A stretch of 13,840 nt of DNA from Nitrososphaerota archaeon (GCA_016126025.1 JAEFDA010000129.1:1-13840); one strand, 5' to 3'. Shown: positions 5,970 to 12,455, counted from the first letter of the stretch. A program made the numbers and translations. Notes: generated from the sequence alone by a model not told the origin.

Positions 5970-6898
5970 TTACAGTAACAGCATTTTGTCCAGATCCCTG
6001 AACAGGATATTGCGCGGATCGAACTTTATTTCAAGCGACTCGTACACTAACATTATCTTCCGCCTGAAATAGCTCTTGGCCGGTAGCCTGGAAATGCGCC
6101 GTATCTTCGTCTTGCTGCTGCGCCACAGCCACTCGGCCGGATTCAAAAACGGCGAATACGGCTGCAGGAACATCAGTCTAATGAAATCGTTGTTCTTCTC
6201 CAGGTGTCGCCGGACGCGCCCAAAGTTGTGGTACGCGGCGTTGTCTGCCACCACGGCAACCTTGCCGAAGCGGCGCTGCAGCTTGTCTAGGTATCTGATG
6301 AACGACCTGTCGTTGGCCTTGTCGGCGGCCGTGCGGCACGTCTGCCCATCCAGCGTGACGCCGCCGTAGACGGTCTGGCGCTGGTTGCCGGGCGGCATCG
6401 GGATAGGCTCGCCGTCGCCGCGCACGTAGGTCGCGCCGGAACCGAAGATGTTTGAATTTTGGTGGCTTTCGTCCGCCATCACGAGCGTAAAACCGTCGTT
6501 TTCAGGCATCTCTGCCTCTTTTTTGGCGTCCTTCTGCCAGATTTCGAGCTCCTCCTTGGGCGGAACGTGGTTGGATATCCGGGGAGTCTTCTTGACCACG
6601 AAACCGAGCGACCTCAGCAGGTGGCGCCTGTGCGGTTTGCTGTATTTTACGCAGTCTTTTTCTTGACCAGCTCGACGAATTCGTAGGCGGTGAACCACTT
6701 GGCTCCACCGACTATCTTCTCCATCTTGGTGCGCGGCACTAAAGGTGGGCGGCTTGGCCTCGCGTCGTCGGCGAGGCCGTCCAAGCCGTTGTGGTCGTAG
6801 GCGTCAAGCCAGTCGCTGACGGTGCCCCGGTCGAGGCCAAGCGCGTCAGCCGTAGCCGATGCGGCAAATCCCTTGGCGCGTACCATGTTCACTGCCAC
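5970..6898 (-). CDS. IS630-family transposase split over two overlapping frames
   Basis: Frame 1 (6898-6647, GTG start) encodes an 83-residue helix-turn-helix part with ADALGLDRGTVSDWLDAYDH. Frame 2, read from about 6656 to the stop at 5970, encodes the DDE part. ADES (D about 143), VADNAAYH (D about 219) and LNPAEWLW (E about 256) are the three catalytic acids in the joined protein of about 309 residues. The join requires a -1 shift within AAGAAAAAGAC at 6664-6654. The protein context on both sides (ELVKKK, then DCVKYSKPHRRHLLRSLGF) is what one expects of an uninterrupted IS630 protein. Either the shift is programmed, as reported for several insertion-sequence families, or this is a frameshifted pseudogene. 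The frame stays open upstream of 6898 to about 6958 (including GTREYARVV), so the true N-terminus is uncertain. The gene's 5' region abuts the nested IS481-like element. Confidence 0.82.
6654..6664 (-). other. A-rich slip site at the IS630 frame junction
   Basis: On the minus strand this reads AAG AAA AAG AC. Zero frame gives KKK-T-A-stop; a -1 slip gives KKKD and enters the long catalytic frame. The motif resembles known A-AAA-AAG slippery sequences except that the first base is G. Confidence 0.5.
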
Positions 6899-7011
6899 GA
6901 CACGGGCGTACTCGCGCGTACCTCTAGTTTGCCTTAGGGCCGCCCTTATTTTTTGGCTTCAGTTTGGTCGTCCATGCGCCGGGTGGGAATTGCGATCATT
7001 TATTCCTTACG

Positions 7012-7027
7012 CAATGCGGGGTTACTT
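7012..7027. repeat. Target-site duplication of IS481-like copy 2, left
   Basis: CAATGCGGGGTTACTT, identical to 8302-8317. The adjacent bases differ on both sides, so it is exactly 16 bp. Confidence 0.88.
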
Positions 7028-7034
7028 GACTTGT

Positions 7035-7052
7035 CCGGTAAGTAGTTCCGCT
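7035..7052. repeat. Left terminal inverted repeat of IS481-like copy 2
   Basis: CCGGTAAGTAGTTCCGCT is the exact reverse complement of 8276-8293. Confidence 0.9.
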
Positions 7053-7099
7053 TTGTGTGGGTGCCTGGGCGTGCTCGTGCTTGTAGCTGTACCGGCGGT

Positions 7100-7115
7100 G
7101 GTAAGTAGTTCCGCT
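7100..7115. repeat. Subterminal copy of the terminal-repeat motif in IS481-like copy 2
   Basis: GGTAAGTAGTTCCGCT repeats the left end motif 63 bp further in, same orientation. Its last base is the first T of the TTTATA box of the transposase gene. Confidence 0.82.
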
Positions 7116-7120
7116 TTATA
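7115..7120 (+). promoter_or_regulatory. TATA box of the copy 2 transposase
   Basis: TTTATA centred about 25 nt before the ATG at 7143, spaced as in copy 1. Confidence 0.6.
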
Positions 7121-7142
7121 CGCACTAGGCGAGGGGGGATAG

Positions 7143-8276
7143 ATGGCTACCGCAACGGTGGATCCTCGGATATCTGCCTACGGAGTGGAAACACTGGTGT
7201 GGGGGTCGTCCCATGACCGCCGTACGAAGATCAAGACCCGGTTCAAGAACGGCAAAAAGCTGCGCGTGGTGCACAAGCTTGACCAGGAACAGGTGAGGTG
7301 GATAGTACGGGAAAAGCGCAAGGACGTGCTGAGCGATGCCGAGATTGCCCGGTCGATGGGCGTGTCTGCGCGCTGGGTCAGAAAGCTGTGGGCCAGATAC
7401 AGGAATACGCGGCCCGAAGACATCACATACCCGCCCCGAATGGGCCGCCCGCCCGGCGGGCCGCCGGGCCGCAAGGAGCACTCGGCAGTCATATCCTGCT
7501 GCAGGCAGGACAGGCGGATGGCCGTAAGGCTGGAGGCCATCATAGAGGAAGAGACCGGAATTCATATCCCGCACCATCTCATACACGGCATATTGAAAGA
7601 CGAGGAGCTTGCGGAGAGCCAGCCCAGAAAGGCGCAGAAGCGCAAATGGGTCCGGTATGAGCGGCGGTTCTCAAATTCCCTGTGGCATACGGACTACAAG
7701 CAGCTGCCTGACGGCAGGTGGTTCGTATCCTACCAGGATGACGCATCCCGGCTGATTGTGGCGTTTGGCGTGTTCAAGGAGGCCACGGCCGAGCATGCAA
7801 TAGAGGTGCTTGAGCAAGCCATCCGCAAGTACGGCAAGCCTGCCCAGATACTCACGGATCACGGGTCGCAGTTCTACTCAAACGAAAAGGAAAACGCGAG
7901 GCGCGGCGTAAGCGTGTTTGAGAAAAAACTGGTCCAGCTGGGCATCAAGCAGGTGATGGCCCGCGTGCGGCATCCTCAGACAAACGGCAAGCTTGAGCGG
8001 TTCCACTCGGAGATAAAGCAGCATCTAAAGTCCTTTGAAGACGAGTCCGCATCCAATACGGTACGCAACGCCGATCCTGACGGCCACGTGGGCAATCCGT
8101 TCCATACGGCAGGCATGACGGATCCCGTGACCCGGCTGGTCGACTGGTACAACAACCTCCCGCACATGTCCCTCAAAGACGGCAAGGAGACTCCCGCGGA
8201 AGCATACGTACGCAAGCAGGCACCAAAAGACATAACCGCAGAGGAGATGGAGAGTCATGCGCATGCAAGGGCTTAA
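7143..8276 (+). CDS. IS481-like DDE transposase, intact
   Basis: A 377-residue transposase. Residues about 40-95 form a helix-turn-helix region (DAEIARSMGVSARWVRKLW), followed by a second DNA-binding stretch. The integrase catalytic core spans about 175-300 with D184 (WHTDYKQ), D239 (ILTDHGSQF) and E285 (NGKLERFH). The spacing between the second Asp and the Glu is 45 residues, longer than the roughly 35 of typical IS481 members, because of an insertion after GSQFYSNEKE. The C-terminal DWYNNLPHMSL and TPAEAYVRK segments are typical of the family's tail. The ATG is 25 nt after a TATA box with no ribosome-binding site. The stop overlaps the right inverted repeat by one base. It is clearly homologous to the interrupted gene at 189-1322 and may be able to mobilise that element too. 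Confidence 0.92.
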   Translation: MATATVDPRISAYGVETLVWGSSHDRRTKIKTRFKNGKKLRVVHKLDQEQVRWIVREKRKDVLSDAEIARSMGVSARWVRKLWARYRNTRPEDITYPPRMGRPPGGPPGRKEHSAVISCCRQDRRMAVRLEAIIEEETGIHIPHHLIHGILKDEELAESQPRKAQKRKWVRYERRFSNSLWHTDYKQLPDGRWFVSYQDDASRLIVAFGVFKEATAEHAIEVLEQAIRKYGKPAQILTDHGSQFYSNEKENARRGVSVFEKKLVQLGIKQVMARVRHPQTNGKLERFHSEIKQHLKSFEDESASNTVRNADPDGHVGNPFHTAGMTDPVTRLVDWYNNLPHMSLKDGKETPAEAYVRKQAPKDITAEEMESHAHARA

Positions 8277-8293
8277 GCGGAACTACTTACCGG
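8276..8293. repeat. Right terminal inverted repeat of IS481-like copy 2
   Basis: AGCGGAACTACTTACCGG is a perfect partner of 7035-7052. Its first base is the last base of the transposase stop codon. Confidence 0.9.
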
Positions 8294-8301
8294 ATATCAC
8301 A

Positions 8302-8317
8302 CAATGCGGGGTTACTT
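8302..8317. repeat. Target-site duplication of IS481-like copy 2, right
   Basis: Identical partner of 7012-7027. It is also part of the IS630 right inverted repeat. Confidence 0.88.
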
Positions 8318-8330
8318 TTGATCCTAACCA
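8303..8330. repeat. Right terminal inverted repeat of the IS630 element
   Basis: It pairs with 5938-5965 and is followed by TA at 8331-8332. Its inner half coincides with the target-site duplication of the nested IS481-like element, so that half also exists at 7012-7027. Confidence 0.72.
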
Positions 8331-8340
8331 TATAGGCCAG

Positions 8341-8907
8341 TCAATTCTCATTAAACCGGGACTTGAGCCATTCTAGTATGGCCCGCTGGTCATCTACTCT
8401 TGCCCGGCGAACTTGACTAAGGAGCCAAACATATCTGGGCGGTTCCGGTACTTGATTTTTGGCCCCTTGGTTACACTGGTTGCATAATGCACGCAGATTT
8501 GTGGCATCGACATCTCCGCCATGGATCTTATCAACTATATGTCCGATATGCAAACGGATCTTTCTGCCACGGTCATCCTTTTCACCCGCACCAGCGCCGC
8601 ACATCTGACACGTATACCCATTCCGCTCTAAGACAAATGCACGAACATTAGCTGGAATGCCTTTTGAAAAATGGTATGCTGCATCCGGTGGATGTTCTGT
8701 CAAGCAGTACTCGCCCGGCTTCAGGGCATCATCATCATTATGGGTATGAATTTGCCAACCCTCGTCATCGCGGAGCTCACGTACACGCCGTGCAAATTCG
8801 ACAACTCCGCCTGAAGCCCGCTGAATGTCTTTGCTTGTTACTACCTCGCCCACATGAGCCTTAAGGTATGCAGCGATGCGTTGTTTGGAGCTGGCTGTCT
8901 TAGGCAT
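8341..8907 (-). CDS. HNH endonuclease, probable restriction enzyme of the adjacent methyltransferase
   Basis: A 188-residue protein. Residues 1-75 look like a winged-helix DNA-binding domain (SSKQRIAAYLKAHVGEVVTS, then FARRVRELRDDEGWQIHTHN, then LKPGEYCL). The catalytic part holds RNGYTCQMCG (zinc cysteines C100 and C103), LHIGHIVDKIHGG (H123 as the likely general base), DATNL (N137) and LCNQCN (C142 and C145): the HNH/beta-beta-alpha-metal fold with a structural zinc. The 'VVTS...ARRVRELRDEEGW...RNGxTCQMCG' layout is one I know from HNH enzymes that sit beside cytosine-5 methyltransferases. The ATG at 8907 overlaps the methyltransferase stop by 8 nt, implying coupled translation; a TTG at 8913 would add only two residues. 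It should cut unmethylated DNA at the methyltransferase's site. The recognition sequence cannot be read from the protein. Confidence 0.85.
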   Translation of the reverse strand: MPKTASSKQRIAAYLKAHVGEVVTSKDIQRASGGVVEFARRVRELRDDEGWQIHTHNDDDALKPGEYCLTEHPPDAAYHFSKGIPANVRAFVLERNGYTCQMCGAGAGEKDDRGRKIRLHIGHIVDKIHGGDVDATNLRALCNQCNQGAKNQVPEPPRYVWLLSQVRRARVDDQRAILEWLKSRFNEN

Positions 8908-9592
8908 TGACAATCACCGGTTCTGGCGTTTGCCGTATCACGCGCAGTAGAGATCTCCCAATAAACTCCGCGTATGCTGGAGGGATGGCCTCGTTCAGCT
9001 CCGGCTTGCTCATCCACGGCGCTTGCATGGCATCGCGCGCTGCGGCTACTGAACAATTCCCCCCACCTGTGACCTGCACGAAGTCGCGCCACTCGTTGGT
9101 GCAGCCAAAGTGGTTCTTGCGCCTGTCTAGTGTGTGGCAGAGCGGGTGCGGCGCGTGATGCAGTGGCGCTTGGACTGTCCAATTGGTCTCAAAGAGACGG
9201 TGCCGTATTACTCGCAATCCCGGGAACATTGTACCGCACAACACAATCGGATTACGCAAGGGAGCCCCAGGCACATTCTCTATCACATACGGCAGGCCGG
9301 ACCGCTCCAGCATCTTGCGCACTGGTTCTATAAGCCGCGGCCAGGCTCCCCCGTTGCCCGTCCGTTTAGCCGTCACGGAGTATGCCTGACACGGCGGCGA
9401 GGCGTGTATGGCATCGAATGACGTGATAAAGCTCGGGTCCAAGGACAGCGCATCGGCGCGTATGAACTCGTACGGATAACGGGGCTGGTCGGTTATGTCA
9501 ACCCCGGTAACATCGAACCCTGCCGCATGGTATCCGGCCCCTGCCCCACCAGCACAGCAGAATAGGTCAAGTAGTCTGGGTCGCGCCATCAT
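8900..9592 (-). CDS. DNA (cytosine-5) methyltransferase, small type
   Basis: A 230-residue C5-methyltransferase that transfers a methyl group from S-adenosylmethionine to cytosine in a specific site. Motif I is LLDLFCCAGGAGAGYHAAGF (residues 7-26), motif IV is ASPPCQAYS with catalytic C68, motif VI is ENVPG (E105), motif VIII is RHRLFE (about 130-135) and motif X is IPPAYAEFIGRSLL. The target-recognition region between VIII and X is short (about 55 residues), so the enzyme is smaller than classical ones of 300-400 residues and resembles small phage and prophage types. The first ATG (9592) overlaps the stop of the upstream 70-aa gene in an ATGA; a second ATG follows immediately. Together with the overlapping HNH gene it forms a type II-like restriction-modification operon. 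Vsr at 11555 is consistent with cytosine methylation here. Confidence 0.93.
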   Translation of the reverse strand: MMARPRLLDLFCCAGGAGAGYHAAGFDVTGVDITDQPRYPYEFIRADALSLDPSFITSFDAIHASPPCQAYSVTAKRTGNGGAWPRLIEPVRKMLERSGLPYVIENVPGAPLRNPIVLCGTMFPGLRVIRHRLFETNWTVQAPLHHAPHPLCHTLDRRKNHFGCTNEWRDFVQVTGGGNCSVAAARDAMQAPWMSKPELNEAIPPAYAEFIGRSLLRVIRQTPEPVIVNA

Positions 9593-9801
9593 GCCGTGCC
9601 TCCTAATCCTAGTGGCGTGCTGGGCCGCCACGCCGCCCACTCCAATGTACGGCACAGGTAGTCCCCACGCTGGCCGACCATGGAGCCCTGCCCCATTGGC
9701 ATGGTGTGGCGGAGCGTACCGTGGGGCATCTCCCGCAGCTCCTCAGCATCAGATATAAAGCTGGCCAACTCGGCCACACCCAATTGATCCTCTTCGCTCA
9801 T
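9589..9801 (-). CDS. Unknown 70-aa protein, first gene of the restriction-modification operon
   Basis: I do not recognise a family. The sequence starts MSEEDQLGVAELASFISDAE and later has MGQGSMVGQRGDY and LEWAAWRPSTP. It has an acidic N-terminus, no obvious helix-turn-helix, no cysteine pair and no membrane segment. It is supported as a gene by the strong TATA box at 9821-9830, centred 25 nt before the ATG at 9801, and by the ATGA overlap of its stop with the methyltransferase start. An in-frame ATG at 9819 would extend it by six residues but lies only about 7 nt from the TATA box, so it should be outside the transcript. It could be a control protein or a helper of the restriction enzyme, or just a translated leader. 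Nothing in the sequence decides this. Confidence 0.55.
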   Translation of the reverse strand: MSEEDQLGVAELASFISDAEELREMPHGTLRHTMPMGQGSMVGQRGDYLCRTLEWAAWRPSTPLGLGGTA

Positions 9802-9820
9802 ACCTACCCTGCAAATCATG

Positions 9821-9830
9821 TTTATATATA
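9821..9830 (-). promoter_or_regulatory. TATA box of the restriction-modification operon
   Basis: On the minus strand this reads TATATATAAA, a near-ideal archaeal TATA box centred about 25 nt from the ATG at 9801. It is nearly symmetrical, but no plus-strand gene starts at a suitable distance. Confidence 0.7.
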
Positions 9831-10138
9831 GTCTTGCTTATGTACGTTCTCTTGCAAAATTAGGACCGTTTTGCCTGGAGCTGATCTTCGGACCTGCCCA
9901 CCGCTATGTAGTCGTCGCGTATGATGGACTTGGCATGGACACCGGAAAAGGAGACTGCCTTTGGCGCAATTGTACAGACTCTGACCACTCATCTATGCTT
10001 CGCCTCTCAGTATACAGGAACTCGTCCGGCGAGACATACTTCAGGGCAGAGCATGGCCGAAGACTTGGTCATAATCAGCCTCAAGGTGACTTCCGGCGGG
10101 CGACCGCAAGATCTGAGCCTCTCCTGGCACGGGTGGTC
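9831..10138. other. Spacer between the restriction-modification promoter and the decayed transposase
   Basis: These 308 bases hold no convincing gene. A 73-codon plus-strand frame at 9921-10142 begins MMDLAWTPEKETAFGAIVQT, which looks protein-like, but it has no promoter at the expected distance and no recognisable domain. It may be part of a remnant. Confidence 0.45.
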
Positions 10139-11102
10139 ATGAGAGTCTTCAAGATCATGTCGAGGAATGCCCGCGCGTTCGGGATGACCACCGGCGTGTC
10201 GCTCTAGCCGTTCGTTTTTTTGATGCGAGATGCCGAGAAGGCTTACCCAGAGATCGAGAGAGCGAGACTCGACTGCCTTGGCCGCAAGCGGAGGGCCAGC
10301 GCGGGGGACCACTCTCACTGCACCTGTGGGACAGGGCGCTGATGGCCCTGATGTGCTGCAAAGCATACCTGAACCAAGACGGCATGACGCACCTGTTCTG
10401 GCTCGGCCAAGGGTCGATATCGCGTAACGTCGCGCTGTTGGTCCCTGTCATTCGCCGGTCGGTACCGCTGCCGCAGAAGATATACCAGAATGCCAGACGG
10501 GCTATAACGGTTGAGGACCTGCGGATCTGTTCCCTAGGACATCGCGCTGACCGACGCCCCTGAGCAGCCCATACTGCAGCCGAAGCGGTCCGACATGGAA
10601 AAGCCGCACTATTCCGCCAAGGCCAAGACCCGCACTATTCCACCAAGGTCCGGTACACCACAAGCTTCGACGCTTTGATCGTGCACAAGACGTCCCACTA
10701 GCCGGGCCAGCGGCCCGATTATGTGGTGTGCAAGATGAAGCACCCGACGTTTTTCGGCTGCCTCCCGTACAAGAATTCTAGAGGTGTGGGGAAGACTGCG
10801 CGCGACCACCTGCGCCACTCCGCTGACATTGAATACATTGCTATGGGAAATGCGGTCCCGGGACTGGACTATGTCGCCCCTATCAAACATAGGCCTGAAA
10901 ATGACTAGACCCCGGCCGAGAGGGCCTACAACCGGGTCCATTTCAGGGTTACGCATACCATACCAGAGTACTATCCGGGGTCAAGATCTTTCGGATCATG
11001 AAGAAGTGCAGGAACCGGTTGAAAAAGTGCGATGCCATAAATTACATTGTCTGCGGGCTGGTCAACCAGGCCAGCCTGCTGAAGAGGGACGAGCCCCTCT
11101 GA
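10139..11102 (+). pseudogene. Decayed IS5-like (DDE_Tnp_4 type) transposase
   Basis: A full-length transposase can be followed across frames. The start is MRVFKIMSRNARAFGMTTG, then FLMRDAEKAYPEIERARL, which aligns with the N-terminal fragment at 1-107 (RSPKVFKALTGMS, FDSLYEDVEKLH). Next come WDRALMALMCCKAYL, GQGSISRNVALLVPVIRRSV, ALTDAPEQPILQPKR (first catalytic Asp), GLDYVAPIKHRP, ERAYNRVHFRVTHTI (with the AYNR motif) and KKCRNRLKKCDAINYIVCGL near the end. The damage is extensive: in-frame TAG codons at 10205, 10699 and 10906; frame changes near 10300, 10545, 10615-10650 (a 26-bp tandem duplication) and 10985. The second catalytic Asp appears to be replaced by Gly (MGNAVPGLDY). It cannot encode an active enzyme. 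It shares a family, but not a recent copy, with the gene at the left edge. Confidence 0.8.
10604..10655. repeat. 26-bp imperfect tandem duplication inside the decayed transposase
   Basis: CCGCACTATTCC occurs at 10604 and again at 10630. The following bases also match for most of the 26-bp period. Since 26 is not a multiple of three, the duplication breaks the frame. Confidence 0.75.
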
Positions 11103-11108
11103 GGGGCT
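11092..11108 (+). terminator. Short GC-rich hairpin at the end of the decayed transposase
   Basis: AGCCCCT (11092-11098) and AGGGGCT (11102-11108) pair around a 3-nt loop, spanning the transposase stop codon. No T-run follows, so a role in termination is uncertain; it could be part of the element's end. Confidence 0.35.
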
Positions 11109-11554
11109 AGAAAGGGCTGCTCAAAGGCGCCATTTGGTTTCTAATTACGGATCGCGTCTCCAGCATGATAGAGGCGCGTGCAAACCGCAGGATCCCAGAT
11201 TCTTCCTGAACAGACGGGTTGTGGCATGAGGCCAGAAGGTAGCGACGCCTAGAACACTACCTTCCTTAGGTGGTGCTTTCGAGTGAGGGGGGGGGGGAGG
11301 CGGTGCCTACAGCGCTGTCCAATCCTCTGTTTTTTCGCGAGCTGAACTCGATTTCTCGTGAAAAGACGAGGGTTGGGCTTCGCCGGAGCGCACGGAGACC
11401 TACTGACGTGTCGTGTCATTTACGGCCTGACTTCTCCATCCACAAGATGCTAGGATTCTCAGGCGCTACTATAGCTTGGCCTTAGGCCACTCTCCGTCTT
11501 TTCGGGAAAACCAAACTCAGTAGTCATTAATAGGACCGGGGTTGTGCGTCACAC
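11103..11554. other. Non-coding region of about 450 bp before vsr, with a G11 tract
   Basis: No credible gene. It contains 8-bp inverted arms GAAGGTAG (11235-11242) and CTACCTTC (11257-11264), an uninterrupted run of 11 G's at 11287-11297, and the vsr promoter at its right end. The start of the stretch may include the end of the decayed IS5-like element. Confidence 0.55.
11524..11534 (+). promoter_or_regulatory. TATA-like box of vsr
   Basis: TCATTAATAGG is centred about 26 nt before the ATG at 11555. Vsr is thus transcribed on its own. Confidence 0.5.
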
Positions 11555-11962
11555 ATGGCAGACAGGTTCTCTAAGAAGGTGCGAAGCCAGATCATGTCCA
11601 GAATAAGGTCCAAAAACACGCGGCCGGAGATGGCGGTGCGTCGGATCCTGTGGGCGCGTGGCCTCCGGTATAGGGTACACAGCAGGGCAGTTTTCGGGAC
11701 ACCAGATATCTCTAACATAAGAAGGCGGCTGGCTGTCTTCGTGGACGGCTGCTTCTGGCACGGGTGCCCCGTCTGCTACAGGGAGCCGAGAACCAACACT
11801 GAGTTCTGGCGAGAGAAGGTCCGTAGGAATCGCTCACGTAGGGAGGCGGTCCGCGACAGACTGGAGGCGCAGGGCTTCCGAGTAGTCGAGATATGGGAGC
11901 ACGAGGCGAGCGACCCGGACATTGTGGTGGGGAGGGTGGGTGAAGCCTTGGAGGTACCGTAG
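11555..11962 (+). CDS. vsr: Vsr (very short patch repair) DNA mismatch endonuclease
   Basis: A 135-residue protein. Vsr nicks DNA 5' to the T of T:G mismatches that arise when 5-methylcytosine deaminates, starting repair back to C:G. The family signatures are all present: SQIMSRIRSKNTRPEMAVRR at the N-terminus, FGTPDIS with catalytic D51, and FVDGCFWHGCPVC with W68 and H69. These positions match the E. coli numbering of D51, W68 and H69; E. coli H64 is Asp here. TEFWREKVRRNRSR and VVEIWEHE follow as usual. C66, C71 and C74 could take part in the structural zinc site. It is slightly shorter than E. coli Vsr (156 residues). Vsr genes normally lie beside a C5-methyltransferase; here the methyltransferase (8900-9592) is about 2 kb away, with a decayed transposase between. 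I infer that the IS5-like insertion separated them or that vsr arrived independently. Confidence 0.93.
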   Translation: MADRFSKKVRSQIMSRIRSKNTRPEMAVRRILWARGLRYRVHSRAVFGTPDISNIRRRLAVFVDGCFWHGCPVCYREPRTNTEFWREKVRRNRSRREAVRDRLEAQGFRVVEIWEHEASDPDIVVGRVGEALEVP

Positions 11963-12122
11963 GCCAATCCGCAATCCGATGTCATATACCGAGTCAAAAC
12001 ATTATGCATCTATAATGTGGGTGATCCTCTGGATCATGACTTTGCTCCCTTATGTCTAATTTGCCGTCAACGCAATAGCGCCCCCTGATGCCCGCATTTG
12101 CACTTGAGATAGCACGCTAGAT

Positions 12123-12422
12123 CTATCTGGCTCCATCTGTCTGCTTTCTTGCAGATTCGGTATATACCGCAGCTCTGTCCCGCAGGGTGGAGGCTTGTTT
12201 CAAAAGATATTGCCTACGCAGCGGTTCTGGCAGCAGGGCAAGCAGCTCATCCAGCGATTCCAGATAGTGCTGGACCCGCTCCTGCGAGTGCTCTAGTGCA
12301 CGAACCACGTTCTCCGTCTTTACCCTTGAGGCATCATCCTTGGGGCCGATGTAGATGGAGTTCTTGCCGGCCTGAAAGTACAGGTACTCCCTGCCTTTGG
12401 AGATCTTGACGGTCAGGCCCAT
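12123..12422 (-). CDS. Small protein of unknown function, divergent from the integrase
   Basis: A 99-residue protein. It starts with a beta-rich segment, MGLTVKISKGREYLYFQAGK followed by NSIYIGPKD, similar in style to the N-terminal 'KGRxYLYF...YIGP' segment of small archaeal proteins I cannot name with confidence. The remainder is helical and charged, likely coiled coil (ENVVRALEHSQERVQHYLES to KQTDGAR). The TATA box at 12445-12455 is centred about 28 nt before the ATG at 12422. The in-frame ATG at 12440, which would add six residues, is only about 10 nt away from the box and so is probably not in the transcript. It shares a 93-bp divergent promoter region with the tyrosine recombinase, which suggests a linked role such as regulation or directionality. 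That is inference only. Confidence 0.65.
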   Translation of the reverse strand: MGLTVKISKGREYLYFQAGKNSIYIGPKDDASRVKTENVVRALEHSQERVQHYLESLDELLALLPEPLRRQYLLKQASTLRDRAAVYTESARKQTDGAR

Positions 12423-12444
12423 TACAGTGTTGTACGACATTGGT

Positions 12445-12455
12445 CTTTATATTTG
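12445..12455 (-). promoter_or_regulatory. TATA box of the small divergent gene
   Basis: On the minus strand this reads CCAAATATAAA, about 28 nt before the ATG at 12422. Confidence 0.6.

Larger units (their letters stand above)
7028..8301 (+). mobile_element. IS481-like insertion sequence, copy 2 (intact, about 1.27 kb)
   Basis: It contains an intact transposase (7143-8276) and has perfect 18-bp inverted repeats (7035-7052 and 8276-8293). Perfect 16-bp direct repeats CAATGCGGGGTTACTT lie outside at 7012-7027 and 8302-8317. The short sequences between repeat and duplication (GACTTGT on the left, ATATCACA on the right) partly match copy 1 and are counted as element ends. It is inserted inside the right inverted repeat of the IS630 element and is therefore the younger of the two. 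Confidence 0.9.
5938..8330 (-). mobile_element. IS630-family element, interrupted by an IS481-like element in its right inverted repeat
   Basis: The left end (from 5938, TAGTTGGGATCA) and the reverse complement of the right end (from 8330, TGGTTAGGATCA) form imperfect inverted repeats of about 28 bp. Both ends are flanked by TA (5936-5937 and 8331-8332), as expected for IS630/Tc1-type insertion at TA. Removing the IS481-like element (7028-8301) and one copy of its 16-bp duplication leaves about 1.1 kb, a normal IS630 length. It sits between the end of the CBASS operon and the end of the HNH gene. Confidence 0.78.

Noticed and set aside
11270..11485. 71-codon frame containing the G11 tract
   Set aside because: No domain, no suitable promoter, and the G-run forces a poly-Gly reading; considered non-coding.
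12022..12036. Small hairpin TGATCC/GGATCA after vsr as a terminator
   Set aside because: Stem of only 6 bp with no T-run after it.
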